NCBI RefSeq assembly: GCF_020085105.1
Contig: NC_058058.1
Coordinates: forward strand, 5,170,214-5,234,213
Direction: 5' to 3'
Origin: Siniperca chuatsi
Lineage: Eukaryota; Chordata; Actinopteri; Centrarchiformes; Sinipercidae
Length of the DNA stretch: 64,000 bases
Shown here in pieces: positions 44,861 to 57,093 of this stretch. The stretch's first letter is position 1, and each line of letters begins with the position of its first letter. The notes under the pieces were generated by a model, which saw only the letters and a list, made by a program, of their open reading frames with translations, did not search any database and was not told the origin of the DNA. Both the position numbers and the translations under genes were made by a program.

Positions 44861-46799
44861 TTGCGAATAGATAAGTAGATAAACAATTCTTGAACTTGAC
44901 ATGTTCGAAATGTATTGAAAAATAATACATACAGCAGTTTTAATGTATCGTCTTAATGCAAATGTGTGAATTATGCAGCTCAAATCCCTCCTAGATACTT
45001 GCACTTTCAGAGCAGTTGCACTTAACTCAGGTGCAGTTGAATGTGAATTTAAGAGACAAAAAATAACATGTATGTTAAACCTTCTCAGGAAACATGAAGT
45101 CTTAAAAATCTTGCAGTCATTAAAATCAAGGAGAAACAGATGCCGAACTTGCCTGAGGCATGTGACTTCGGTCACCATTTTGTGGATGCACACAAGTCTT
45201 GACAAAATGGTGACCCGTGTTTCCTAACCTGAGCCTGATCTTTGTCGATAGAGGGGGTTGGTGTGTTGACATAATGCTGCATATCACTTCACTGTATCTT
45301 TGGTGTTTATGACATATCACCAGGCAACTTTCCAAAAAGCCTCACTATGTTGTTGGTAGTCAGGGACTTTCCAGGCCAGCTCTAATAATAAAACCCAACC
45401 CCTGCTGTACTGTACAGTCAAGTGGCTTAAAACCAGAAACACAATAGACACCACAGCCACTGATATGATAAGAAAAACCCAAAGGCTTCAGATGACTAAC
45501 AAGTATAACAAATTTGCAATTACCATGCTCAGTAATAATGTATTCCATTTGTAGTAATTTTTAAGTGATGTGTTTCTCTTCTTTTCCTCTCACAGTACAG
45601 TATAAATCAAGCAGAGCCAACTGTGCTTGTAGAAAACCTACAAACTCTGAATTTCCACACCGGGATTAAAAGAGAAACTAAACTGCAAGCACATTCTTGC
45701 TGAACATGTTACTTGTTGCTGACGTGTGTGTGTGTGAGAGATGTACTACTCTGTGTAACTTTGTATTATGTGCCTTGTTTGTTTAGTGCTGTCCTATCAC
45801 TATGTGGATGTTTTGTGACCTGCCAAGGGACTGCTGATGAAAATTAGCTTAAAGCTAACTCTGGTACAATACATCAAATGGTAACATTTGTTTAATATTG
45901 TACATGGTCACTTTCCAAATAAAATAAATAAATGCACATTCTTGCGTAGAACATAAAATCTTGCTCTGTACCCTCATTTTGGAGTAATTTTTATTATCTC
46001 TACATCCTTGTAGTGCCAAATGCTTTCCCAGCCCTCTAATTTACTTTTTTACTGTGTGGAACAAATCTCATCACGTTCATGATGACATCATGTTGGCCGA
46101 AGCCTTTGTTCTCCGTGTTTTTAGATATTTTTATTTTTTTTTTAATAAAAAAAAAAAATAAATCATTTGAATGTCCTATGAATGTGTTTAGTGAAAGGAC
46201 GTCATAAATGTGTGGCTTGAAAAATAAATAAATACAATCCATGAAAACATTCAGATACGGTTTGACTGACATTCTGGCAGGAGTCAGCTGACGTCACTGA
46301 CTATGATCCAAAATGTCTGATCAATCTTTTATTTGGGACATACCCATAATGCAACCTTTGGCCACAAATGAAGGTTTATGGTGTCAACTGTGTGCTGTCA
46401 TGTCAAACTTTTATTCATCTTTACCAAACACCAGGACTTAAAATTGAAGAATAATACAGTGGAGATATATCAATCAGAAAAAAAATCACTCATAAATTTA
46501 ATTTGATTAATTTACAATACCTAATGTAATTTTAACAGCCTGCAAAATAAATAACAGATGTATACTATTACAGATGTGAAGGTGCTTTTTAGGCCACATA
46601 TTTTAAAATAATGAAATTTCTGGAAAATCATTTTCACTATCTATACAAAAATATTTATATAAACTCCAGCTTGTTCTCTCACATTATCATCAGGCTAGCT
46701 GCTGTTGATCCTGCTGTCTAACAGATGCAGCGCAGTCATTCTGAACAATTCTCTCAGTATTTATCGAGCTACAGCATCAGCATCAGTGACAGTAGTTTG
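44861..46799. other. Intergenic region and probable tap2 3' UTR
   Basis: No coding exon recognised. Minus-strand AATAAA hexamers near 46328-46333 and 46409-46415 lie 390-470 bases beyond the tap2 stop codon and are candidate polyadenylation signals. Confidence 0.5.
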
Positions 46800-47093
46800 T
46801 CACTGTGGTGAGTTTCCCTCAGTGAAGAGCTTCTCTCTCAGTTTGTAGTAGCTCCCCTTCCTGTCCATCAGTTCCTGGTGAGTCCCTCGCTCCCGAACTC
46901 TGCCTTCACCAATCACAACGATCTGATCTGCCTTCTCGATGGTCTTCAGCCTGTGAGCGATCACCAGCAGGGTCTGGTTGGGACAACTAGCCAGGGCCTG
47001 CTGAACCTGTGCAGAGTCAATGACAGAAATATTTATTATTTCATTATCTGGTGTTCACCAGGTATCACTTTTTTAGGTGGAAGTAGAGCTAAA

Positions 47094-47150
<57 letters not shown>

Positions 47151-50100
47151 TCATTAAAACAGGCTAAATTATGTTATTTATCAGATGGATCAGATCACAT
47201 TTCTTCAAGATTGGTCATAAACAAATTTTCCTTTTCTATGAAACCGTGAAAGATATTTGGCTTGTATGACTGCCAGTTTTTTCTTCTGGAGCTTTGAGCT
47301 CTGAGCACTAAAACGTGAAGATTTAATTTCTGTCAATAAGGTCTTGATTGTCCAGCTAGAAACTCCAAGACAGTCATATTCTTTACATTGCTTGGTTTTA
47401 TTGGGGCATTTATTATCAATTAACCAAGCAATGATGTGTGAGCACACTTTTACATGTGTGCAGCACTTCCTCTATATATCTATTAAATACTGACTTTATG
47501 TTTTTAGTCAGAACTGACTGCCTATTGCTGGGGCTACAGGGGAATACATTCATAGATTAATTCACTCTTGTGATAAAGAGTCTTCGAGTCTTCATCCACA
47601 TACTGTATTACTCACTATTTAACTGATGGTATAGAACTTGTTTGAAATACAAACCTAGAGACTTCTGGCCCTGGAGGGCGCATGCTTGGACACCACTGTG
47701 TTAGACGTTGCGACATACCTTATTTTCACTCTCGCTGTCCAGAGAGCTGGTTATTTCATCCAGAATGAGGACCTGTGGCTGTCTGACCAGAGCTCGAGCA
47801 ATGGCGATCCGCTGCCTCTCGCTCTTGGACATCTGGCCGCCACCCTCACCCACCTCTGAGAAATGGACAACATTACAAAATCATAACAGATTGAGGTTCA
47901 AGCTGAGGTAAAATTCAAAAACCAGGAAATATAGAAAGATCTGAGGATTAGAAAACTCAAATACTAAAGGGTCTGGTCAGCACTAACCCCCCTAAAATAC
48001 TGCATGTGTATATTTAGCCTTTATTATGCACAAATTGAATCTACATAAATGTTTAAGATTAATAAATAAAAAGTTAAACATTTTCCATCATCAATCTTGC
48101 TCTGCAAATGATATTTTCTTCCCTCATTCACCCAAACTTTTCCCAAACTTCTAAAGCAGGTTTCTGTGTACATGTAGGCATTCAGCCATGTAAAACAGCA
48201 TGAAGGGTGGTTGAACGAGTTTACCTGTATCGTAGCCTTTCTCCATCTGCTTGATGAAGTCATGGGCGTTGGCTTTGCGTGCTGCTTCCTGGATCTCATC
48301 CAATGAGCAGTCGGCAAGCCCGTAGGCGATGTTGTCTCTGATGGAGCCAGAGAAGAGCACAGGCTCCTGGTTCACCACTGCAATCTGTTAATCACACTCT
48401 CATCAGCTTGACTGAACGAATAACTCATGTTATGCATATAAAAGTAAATTTCACACTCAAATTTTTTTGAACAATTAGATATATAATTAATATAATAAAG
48501 AAAGAAAATATAAAACAATTTAAACAGATAAAAGACATACATTCTGTAAGAAAAGCGCTCCCAACAAAGAATGGTGTGCATCATCAGAAAAAGCAGTAAT
48601 GATTAATTACCTTCTTGTGGAGGAAATGGTGGTCATAGGATTTCAGTGGTTTATTGTCCAATAGGATTTCTCCATCCTGCGGCTCATAGAATCGCTGCAG
48701 CAGACTCACACAGGTGCTTTTTCCTTCTCCGGAGGGACCCACCAGTGCCGTCATCTGACCTGACTTCAGCTCCAGAGAAAAGTCCTGAAGCAAGGAGACA
48801 ACAATGGTTTTAAAAACCCAGTTTAACTGCAATATTCCACATTTATCCATCGGACACACGCAGACAATCAGAGAACGTTTAGCCATAACATTTTAATTCA
48901 TCAGACCACATTTGGTTCAAATTGAGTTTTGTGTCTCTGTAGTTTAATATACATACATTGTAACTTTCTATATTAATATTGCTTTTCCACTATTCATTTC
49001 AATATTTTTTTTCACATGAACTGTCCAAACCAAAGAGTTCCCCTTGTCTACCTGCCGCTCAGACCTCACCTGCAGCACTGTCTTGTTGGGGCATGAAGGA
49101 TAGGCGAAGTTGAGATGGTGGAAGCTGACGGCGCCTGCCAGCTGATCAGGTTTGAGTTTTCCCTCTGTGCTGACCTGAGGTTTTCGGTCCAGGTACTCAA
49201 ACACTTTGCCAGCAGCCCCCACCGAGTTCAGCATGTCTCCGAAGATGTAGGTGAGTGTCTGGAAGATGGCAGTCATGAAACAGATCTCTTAATAACACAT
49301 TTATAGAGTCAGAGTTTCAGTATGTTAAATATTATTATTATTGTAAATATTTTTTACAAGCAACCATATGTTCAGAATAGTGTAGGACAGGCACAATATG
49401 TCTGGTTAGACATGCTTAAAAGCTATGAGCCAATGGAGGACATGTCCTGAGGACATGACAGCTCATACTCTTCTTTTAAAAGCAACCTCAAAACGTTTCT
49501 TTTTTTCTATTATCTTTCAATAATGAGTATAGTGTGTGTGTGTGCAGTTGTTAATGGTTCTCCTTAACTTCTTTAATTATAACATGCATTTTTTTAAATG
49601 CTTATGTGAAACACATTGACTTTTCCCTTGTGTATGAAATATGCTATTTGCCTTGCCTAACTGCTAAACTGTTTGTTAACTAACTTAAAAGCTACTACTT
49701 TTAGGTGCTTGCAATCACCGGCCCTGACTGACAACAATCCACAGAGCATTATGGGATACCCTGATGTTGTCTCCAAGGTCTGACTGGTAGAGGATGAAGG
49801 AAACCAGGTTGCCAGTGGTCATCTGTCCGCTCCGGATGAACAGCCTGCCGTAGTACAACATTAAGACCTGCATGCCCAAACCTGTCAACTATAGACACAC
49901 ACACACACACACACACACAGAGGAACAAATACTGTTAAATAAGGTGATATGCAATGACATGCTCAACACCACCTGATCTCCAAAAAAGACAATTTTACAA
50001 AAAAAAAGGCAAACTCCTCACCCTCCGTGCGAGCAGGTAAACAGCCGTGACAGTGTCCCGGCGGGTCTTGAGAATGTGTGTGTCCATCAAGCGGTCGTCA

Positions 50101-52167
50101 TAGCGACGGGCCTCTTGTTTTTCGGTGTTAAAGCTCCGTACCACGTGAATACTGGATACGGCCTCATTCGCGGCTTCATTTGCCAGAGCCATTGAGTCCT
50201 GCACTGCCAGGGACAACCGCTGAGGAAGGAGTCAAAATAAACAATAATAATGTTTTTTTTTCCATGTCAGTACTTCAGCAAAATTTTCTTGGTAATAGAT
50301 GTCATATACATATGAGTCTGTGGATCTCAGTGTTAATTCAACATTTCTTATTAACCTGCTTGTACCTGGTAGTGTGTGTCGTAGATGTTCTGAATGAGGC
50401 CAGTGATAGGCGTCTCCATCAATACGAGGAACGTGAGCTTCCATGAAAGATTCATCATCAGGGAGATCATGCCCAGTGTCTTGATGAATGTCCTCAGCAG
50501 CACATTGACATTCAGACACACTGTTCTTCCCATCAGGGTGGTGTCTTTAGACAACCTGGACGTGATTTCACCTACACAGAAAATGAATCGAAGTTATTTT
50601 CTGTCCTGTCCTGTTATGGTTTTGTCCTGTCACATCCTCTTTTGTCCTGCTCTATTCTGTCCTGCTTCTTATCTGTTCTTGTCCTGTATTGTTTTGTCTA
50701 GCTTGACCTGTCTGGTCCAATATGTCCTATCCTGTCCTTATTCTTATTCTGTCTTGTTTTGTCCTGAATTGCCCTGTCTTGATATATGTAATGTCTGGTC
50801 TTGACCTGACCTTTTTTTGTCCTTCATGTGCACTCAGAAATTATTCATACAGCATAACTGCATGTTATATACGAGCCTTACCTGTCTTTATGGTCTCAAA
50901 GAATCCAATTTCCTGTTTGGTCAAGGCCCCAAACAGCATGACCTTCACTCTGCATGTGTAGGCACTGATGGCACAAAGTAAGAGACCCCCTCTGCAGCCC
51001 GCACTCACAGAGCTAATCAATCAATCAAAGAGAAAGTCAGTCAGATATTACCTGCGAGCCACAGAAACATGCAGGTGGATGAATGTGGAGGGAAAACATT
51101 GTCCCATACCTTCCCAGAGAGAACAGGCCCATGAAGAGGACTGCGGATATGAATTCATTGGGCTGGTACTGACTGCCGAGGATGTCAATGACTCTCCCAG
51201 TGTAGAACGGGATGAACATCTCACCTGAGAAGAGACACACACACACACACAGGTGCACATAGTCAGATACAAACAGAGAGATGAGGATGCATCAGCCAGG
51301 CAAATCAGCATCAGATTATCATCATTATCATCTTCATCTTTATCATGAATTTGGTCCTCTGTATCCCGAGAGCAGAGCTCTTCCAAGGCTCGTGTTTCTA
51401 TTCCCACAGAGACTCAAAATTAAAAATATCTGCCGATAATGAAAATTAAAATGACAGCGTTTTAAACGATACTTTCCACTGTGCTCATAGCTGATAATTG
51501 ACCATTATCAATCTGCTCCTTTTCCTTAGCATCTCTACCACCATCATCATCATCAACATCATCATCATCATCATCACCTGCTGTACTTACAGATAACAGC
51601 CAGCGACAGGAACACAAGCCCTCCAAGCAGCAGGTGATAGTAGGGTTTGTACAGGCGGAGGACTCTCACAAACAGCACTCTGGCTTTCTGCTTGTTCTCT
51701 TTACCGGCGGCGGCATCGTCGGTGTCCGGGATGGTGATTTCCCAAAACAGTGCAGCGGCCAGCGACGCTCCGGTGCATATCAGCCAGCAGCGCATATCCG
51801 CCGATGAGCCACACTGGGTCTCCTCATTGTAAAGCGCTTTGGTCCCGGTCTCAAACACCGCGGGCAGCAGACTGTGCGCCGTTATTAAACGAATCAGAGA
51901 CGGTTTTAGGTCTCCAAGGCTGAGCAGAGTTACAGCAGTTAGTGCCAAGCACCGGAGAGCCGCAGAAACCCAAAGGCGCGGAAGATGTCCAAAGACGCTG
52001 TGAATCACAACGAATCCCGATGCGTAAAACAAAGAAAGGTCGACGCAAACTGCTAAAGTCAAAGCACCGACTTTGCGGATTATTACTGCTGTATCGCCTG
52101 CCATTTTCCAGTAACAGTCGTCCTCGTACGACCTGCTCTGCCGCGGGACCAGCGTTTTAGTTTTCAT
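46800..52167 (-). CDS. tap2: Antigen peptide transporter 2 (ABC half-transporter)
   Basis: ER-membrane half of the TAP heterodimer that pumps proteasome-made peptides into the ER for class I loading. Eleven exons, in transcript order: 52167-51591, 51224-51110, 51012-50882, 50571-50366, 50219-50022, 49888-49760, 49258-49070, 48784-48611, 48384-48225, 47855-47719, 47006-46800. All phases agree, giving 740 residues. Exon 1 encodes the hydrophobic N-terminus. Exons 2-7 form the core membrane domain ([44 protein letters not shown]). The ATPase has Walker [10 protein letters not shown] (531-539), a Q-loop in [10 protein letters not shown], Walker B VLILDE with catalytic Glu660, and H-loop His690. 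The signature is MSKSE (635-639), not LSGGQ. The SAGCRGG and LFSGS stretches indicate TAP2, not TAP1. A second Met, residue 22 at 52104, has better start context. Confidence 0.96.
47093..47150. repeat. TA dinucleotide microsatellite
   Basis: About 28 TA units in the last tap2 intron (47007-47718). Confidence 0.95.
49895..49920. repeat. AC dinucleotide microsatellite
   Basis: A CA run in tap2 intron 5, immediately upstream of the 49760-49888 exon on the gene strand. Confidence 0.9.
50597..50822. repeat. Degenerate TGTCCTG-type minisatellite
   Basis: More than fifteen loose copies of a TGTCCTG / TTGTCCTG unit fill most of tap2 intron 3 on the plus strand. Spacing and sequence are irregular. 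Confidence 0.7.
51538..51576. repeat. ATC trinucleotide microsatellite
   Basis: An ATC run with one interruption ends about 15 bases from the exon 1 donor of tap2. A second, shorter ATC run lies at about 52311-52324, upstream of the gene. Confidence 0.85.
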
Positions 52168-52169
52168 CC

Positions 52170-52187
52170 ACTTTCAGTTTCATTTTC
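52170..52187 (-). promoter_or_regulatory. ISRE (interferon-stimulated response element) of tap2
   Basis: The minus strand reads GAAAATGAAACTGAAAGT, three GAAA half-sites at an exact 6-base period, which matches the IRF/ISGF3 consensus. It ends two bases before the first tap2 ATG (52167). Interferon induction of TAP genes is established. Binding at this site is inferred. Confidence 0.85.
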
Positions 52188-53445
52188 TGGCACGAGCAGG
52201 GGTTTCCCTGAAACGCAAACTGCAGATCACAAAATTAAACTCTGCAGGAGGAAACTTCAGGATTCTTAAACTGAGTGGCTACACACGTGAACTATTTCTA
52301 ATTACTGGTATCATCATCATCATCTTCCTCCTGTCCATTGTTAGTGTCTGAGGCAGCATTCTCCCTGAGAATATAAAAACAGCTTTTAAAGGGACGATTC
52401 ATTGTAAAGAAGAGAAATCACAAAGAAAACCTTCCAACACGGGGCTTTTATTTTATTTTAAATTTCACATACTTGACATTAAAGCATGTGTGGGTCTCAT
52501 TGTGAGTGCACCCACTGTGAAATGCATGCACATTTAAGTATTTAATTATGTCCAGTCTGAATCATGTAGGCAGGTGACCAACCATCAACCAGGCATCTTG
52601 ATGTAGTCTTAATACTGGGATGAAAAACACTACTGTCAAGTGCAGAGAAAGGATGACATAATCCTCTGGTGGTGCAACAAATTTGGCTTTCACTTTTGGG
52701 AGATTTGTTTGTCAGACTGAATACCTCACACAGACAACTGCTGCTGCTAATGTTAGAGAGAAAGTGTGGGAGTGTTTCTGTGGGACTAGAGACTACAGGG
52801 ATGTCAGGGGTTCTGCAGGTTTTGTCAAAAGTTGGTAAATTAACTTGTATTTACTCTGCCACTCAGTCAGGACCATTAAAACATAAATCGTTTGTACTAT
52901 TGTCATGTGGCAGCCTCACTGACATGAATGATGAGCACGTTTAAGAGAAGGAAGTGGCCTCAGATGACCTGATGGCTAGAGAAACAGTCCATTTGATAGA
53001 CACAGGGACATTTCCATGTCATCCCTCTTGTTCGAATTACATGCAGGGGCTGAAATGAAAAACCTAGTCTCAGTAGTTTTTCCTTGGCAGATAAATCAGT
53101 AAATGTTACCTGCTGTCAGCTTCTTCTTTGTTATGATTCAAAGTCTCTAATGATGAGCTACAAACTTGATCAGCTGTATCTGATGATCTTTTAGATTACA
53201 CTCACACAAAGGCTGCCTGATATTACACTTGAAATAGCTTTGGTAATTATAGAGCAATGCAAGGATTTTTTCCTTTTATTGAAATTATTAGTAAAAGTAT
53301 TCTTGTCCAATATTTTTCAGTTTACAAGCTGAATTAGTTTACAGTTGAATAGTGTGTGTATAATGGCTCTTGTGAGCAAAACAAATACATAAATGCATCC
53401 TGCACAACAGTGTCTTGGCAGACTACAGAAAAAACAATATGTTGA
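52188..53445. other. tap2-psmb9a intergenic region
   Basis: No gene recognised. It carries the tap2 upstream region on the left and the psmb9a 3' UTR on the right. A minus-strand AATAAA at 53275-53280, 166 bases after the psmb9a stop, is the likely polyadenylation signal. Confidence 0.6.
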
Positions 53446-54481
53446 TCACTGATCAAAGAAGGTGGGTAAGTCATTTCCTAGAATGACTTTCTCCTCTGCG
53501 CTGTGGTTATCGATGGTGACAACATAGGCCACGCCACCACTGGAGCCATCACGGTTCATTGCCAAAGAGAGAGCTACAAGAGAGAAAAGAGAATAAGAGA
53601 AGCGGTGAGACAGGTGAGGAGAATTAACTAAATTATTTAGACAAAATATATAATATAATAGATTGATAGCAGTCAGTACAAGAAGCAGCAAATGTCTGGC
53701 TTCTCTTTCACCATCCAACAATCTTTCTTGTCCAAATATGCTTTCTGTGGAAAATAAAAACTTACTGTTGACAACCAACTGCTGGCACTCCTCCTTGCTC
53801 ATGGCCCTGCGAAACTCAGCATCAACAAACCCATAAACATATGAGCTGCCAGAGCCACCAACTGCAAAAGGTTGCCTTGTCAGGAGACCATTCAGGGTTG
53901 CAAACACCTGGAAGAGGTCGAAGGGCACAGAAACAGAGGGGAACAAGACAGATCACAATGTCATTCTGTATGGACACCTAAAACATCAAGTGTGTTAAGA
54001 TCTTTAATTCAAAGCATCCAGCAGCAATAAGACAACAACGTTAGCAGCTGCTCTAAGCAACCTCAAGCTCACCTCAGCAGAAACATTCATTTTGACATTA
54101 TGAACATTATTTTTTCCCAGTGATCTTTCTTGTTTAGCGTGATTTCTTCAGCCAACTGCATGTGTTTACTGACCTGCCCTCCATCTCTTCTGTCCCAGCC
54201 GGCCACGATGAGATGTGCTGACAGCTCCTCCTTGTACTTGTACGAGATGTTCTTCACCAGAGTGGCAGCTGAGCGAACCTGGGGGTCCTCACCTATCTCA
54301 ATACTGACAGAAGTGGACATACAAGAAGAATAAATATGTTTATTACATATGTGCCCCAATAAATGTAAGGAACTTTATGAACGACCTGACAGTGTAGATG
54401 CTGATGATCAGAAAAGAATTGGTTGTACTACTGTCACTGAAGGTAGCACAGCAAGAGTAAGATGATATTTTTTTACTTGTG

Positions 54482-54534
<53 letters not shown>

Positions 54535-56895
54535 CATTTCTTAGTTTTCCCCCGCTATAATTACTTATTTATTTATAATTAATATTATGCTTGTTAAGTT
54601 TCTCTTTTTACCAAGAATGTTGTGTTAATGTTTGTCCTGTTTATTCAAAATGAACAAAAAGCCAATAAACATAAAAAGCATATTGTGACAGAGTCTCCCA
54701 TAAAAGGAGAGAGAGACAAACGCTGTGTGCATTGTGGTTTAGACTCATAGACACTTTTGATGGCCAATACAATACTGATATCAGAATCAGAAATACTTTA
54801 TTGATCCCCGGGGGGAAATTCTTTTGTTACAGCAGCTCACCTTTACGTCAGTGCGCACAGGAATAGAAGCACTAGCAAAAAATATAATACAGGTCAGGAA
54901 ATAAATTAAGTACCAAGTGGGTATAAGTATAAAATAAAATAAGTGTGAAGTACCAAGTAGGTTTACCGGTTGATGATAATAATACGGTATAAGGTAATAG
55001 TGCATGAACTGTCAAGTTAAGTGTAGCTTATTAAGGTTATAATGAGATGGAGGATAGATTTGAATTGCCAGGAGCTGAAACTTGGTGATGAATGTTTAAC
55101 AACAGAATATTTCACTCAGTGTTAGTATTTCAGTTAAATTTTCTGTATTGTATTAAGAATTTCTAATCTGGCAGGATGAGAAAGCTTTGGGAACAGCCTT
55201 CACACCGTTAAAGGTGGGGTCAGCGATTCTAATCTAATCCAATACACGTCTTTTTGTCAAATTCAGCAGATGTCTCCTCACGGTCCGCTAGCTGTGCGTT
55301 CTGTGTGTGCGATGGAAAACAAATCCGGTGTTTGTACACAGCCCTGACTCTGTAAATGGGAAACAAACACTATTCCAGCCAATCGGCAACAGGTGGCGAT
55401 CATGCTCGTGCACAGGACAAGGGGCGACGGGAGGGACGGTAAACCTGGTGTAATAGCATTGTCAAGAAGGAGAGATGGCCGAGAAACAGCCAAAGAGGTG
55501 AAGGTCAGAAGAACAACAGTTTTTTTTGATGAGGCCAGGGCGAAGAGCCGCGTTAACACGAGGCTTTCCAAAGGTGGAGACCTCCGAGAGCTGTAAGGCA
55601 TGAAGACGGATGCGGAGGTTGCTCTGTTTCTGCTTGACAGGTGCGTAACATTAGTGTTGCTATGTTTCACAGAGCCAATAGGTCAGTATTGTTTTGTTCT
55701 GTTTGCTAATGTTTGTGGTATTTGTAAATTGTGTGTCAGGTAACATTAAATGACGGACATTCAGCTAACTTTCTAGTTTGCCAAGATATGCTGCTGTTGT
55801 GATGTTCGCTGTAGTAGCAGGAGAGTTGTGAGTATCGCTGTCTGGAGCTGCTGTGCTCTAACTCTAACAACTAACTCTCGCTAGTTTTTACTCTGTTGTG
55901 TTTTGGATGCTGTGTTTGTGTGCCTGCATGTCGTTTGTTTGATGACGTTTTATATTATGTCTGTTTTACCCTCAGGCGGCAGACGCTGTGGATTCCGCCA
56001 TATTGCCCAGTTGTTAGTGTTGTTGCCTTGGCAATGCGTGTCCCTGAATTTGGGGGGGGACAGAGCTTCTGAAGGGAGGGGTGTATTTGTTTGGTTGTTT
56101 AGTTCAAATATCAACAATCTTTCTCCAGAATCGCTTACCCCACCTTTAAGGAACACTACTATCTGAGCAACAATATGAACATATAAAATGTGCAAAATAT
56201 AAGTCCTTGCTCATTTTATGGGCTGATTACTCCTGTTCATGTAGATGGAGTCTGGAAGGCACCTCTAATCAGAGTTGGACTCTACCTTGCCATCATGTGA
56301 TATTTAATGAAAGGGTAATAAGTCTGTCAATATAACTTTAAGTGTGTATTTACCTGTGAACGTCTAGCTGGTAGTTGACCATCTCAGCGATGGTCTGAGC
56401 GTCTGCTGCAGAGCCTGACAGAGCACAGTAGATCTTGTCGTGGAGGGGAGACAGCTTGTTCATCACCCTGTTCACCACCGATGCCCTGGACGGAGGGATG
56501 AAGAGGGTGAGCGTGATTGTGGGGTGGAGCGGAAACATGGAGGGTGGAAGGGTAATTATGCTTGAGACACTTAAGAATCACTGGTGTCTTAATAAAGATA
56601 GTATCAACAGACACAACTGGGCAAACACGCGCGCGCACATACGCACGCACTACCTTACCCTGCAGACACCCGGGAATCAGACCCCAGCACGACCCCTCCA
56701 TTATATTCGACGGCAATGATGGTTGTCTGCAAACAGAGGAGAAAGCAAAACATATGTATCATTCATTCCTCGCGGCGCAGCAGTATGCCACGCGCATTAA
56801 CAGGCCGCGAGTCTCTCAAAAGACATAAAAAATGTCACACTTACTCCGGTTTTCACCTCCTCGGACAACCACTCTGGCCCCGTTTCTTCCAACAT
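53446..56895 (-). CDS. psmb9a: Immunoproteasome subunit beta1i / LMP2 (PSMB9)
   Basis: Interferon-inducible catalytic subunit that replaces PSMB6 in the 20S immunoproteasome and favours peptides with hydrophobic C-termini. Six exons, in transcript order: 56895-56845, 56726-56659, 56485-56354, 54303-54174, 53907-53766, 53573-53446, 216 residues. A 17-residue propeptide ends KTG. The mature enzyme starts at Thr18 (TTIIAVEY), with mature-numbered Asp17 (GSDSR) and Lys33 (MNKLSP) in place. Mature position 45 is Leu, as in mammalian PSMB9 and unlike Arg in PSMB6. Other matches are [32 protein letters not shown] and [14 protein letters not shown]. The start sits at the only ATG before the propeptide. 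Intron 3 (2 kb) holds a TA repeat, a retroelement tail and a 934 bp MITE. Confidence 0.95.
54487..54531. repeat. TA dinucleotide microsatellite
   Basis: About 22 TA units in psmb9a intron 3. Confidence 0.95.
54780..55005 (-). repeat. Dispersed retroelement tail, copy 3 (reverse)
   Basis: The inverse complement of the family at 17881 and 33241. It begins TCAGAATCAGAAATACTTTA, then TTGATCCC, CAGCAGCTCAC, and ends in a TAAGTGTGAAGTAC block. It lies in psmb9a intron 3. Confidence 0.8.
55208..56149. mobile_element. 934 bp terminal-inverted-repeat DNA element flanked by TTAA
   Basis: The left end AGGTGGGGTCAGCGATTCT and the inverse of the right end AGGTGGGGTAAGCGATTCT differ at one base. The element (55212-56145) is bounded by TTAA at 55208-55211 and 56146-56149. 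TTAA duplication is typical of piggyBac-like elements, but a 3-base TAA/TTA duplication (Harbinger style) cannot be excluded. The interior has a broken open frame near 55490-55630 that looks like a decayed protein remnant. The ends recur widely in teleosts to my recollection. Confidence 0.8.
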
Positions 56896-57093
56896 GCTGA
56901 AGCGCTGCAGAGACTCCGGTAACGACAACAACGACCGTATCTTTCTGTCCGGGGAGTACACCGAAACGTCGAGCAGTCCCGGTTTTATGTTGTTTTCTAG
57001 TTGTTGGAGACTTTTCTTTGCAGCTCTAAAACTGTTTCTGACGCGTTTGGTTTAAACAATCATACATCAGACGGACTCCATGTTTTCCTGATT

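Noticed and set aside
44493-44886. Overlapping open frames of 104 and 128 residues on both strands
   Set aside because: They sit in GC-rich LTR-like sequence, with no motif, no splice context and equal openness on both strands.
31200-46799. A hidden MHC class I or psmb8 gene in the gap
   Set aside because: I looked for immunoglobulin-fold cysteine/tryptophan patterns and for the proteasome TTLAFKF-type start on both strands and saw none.
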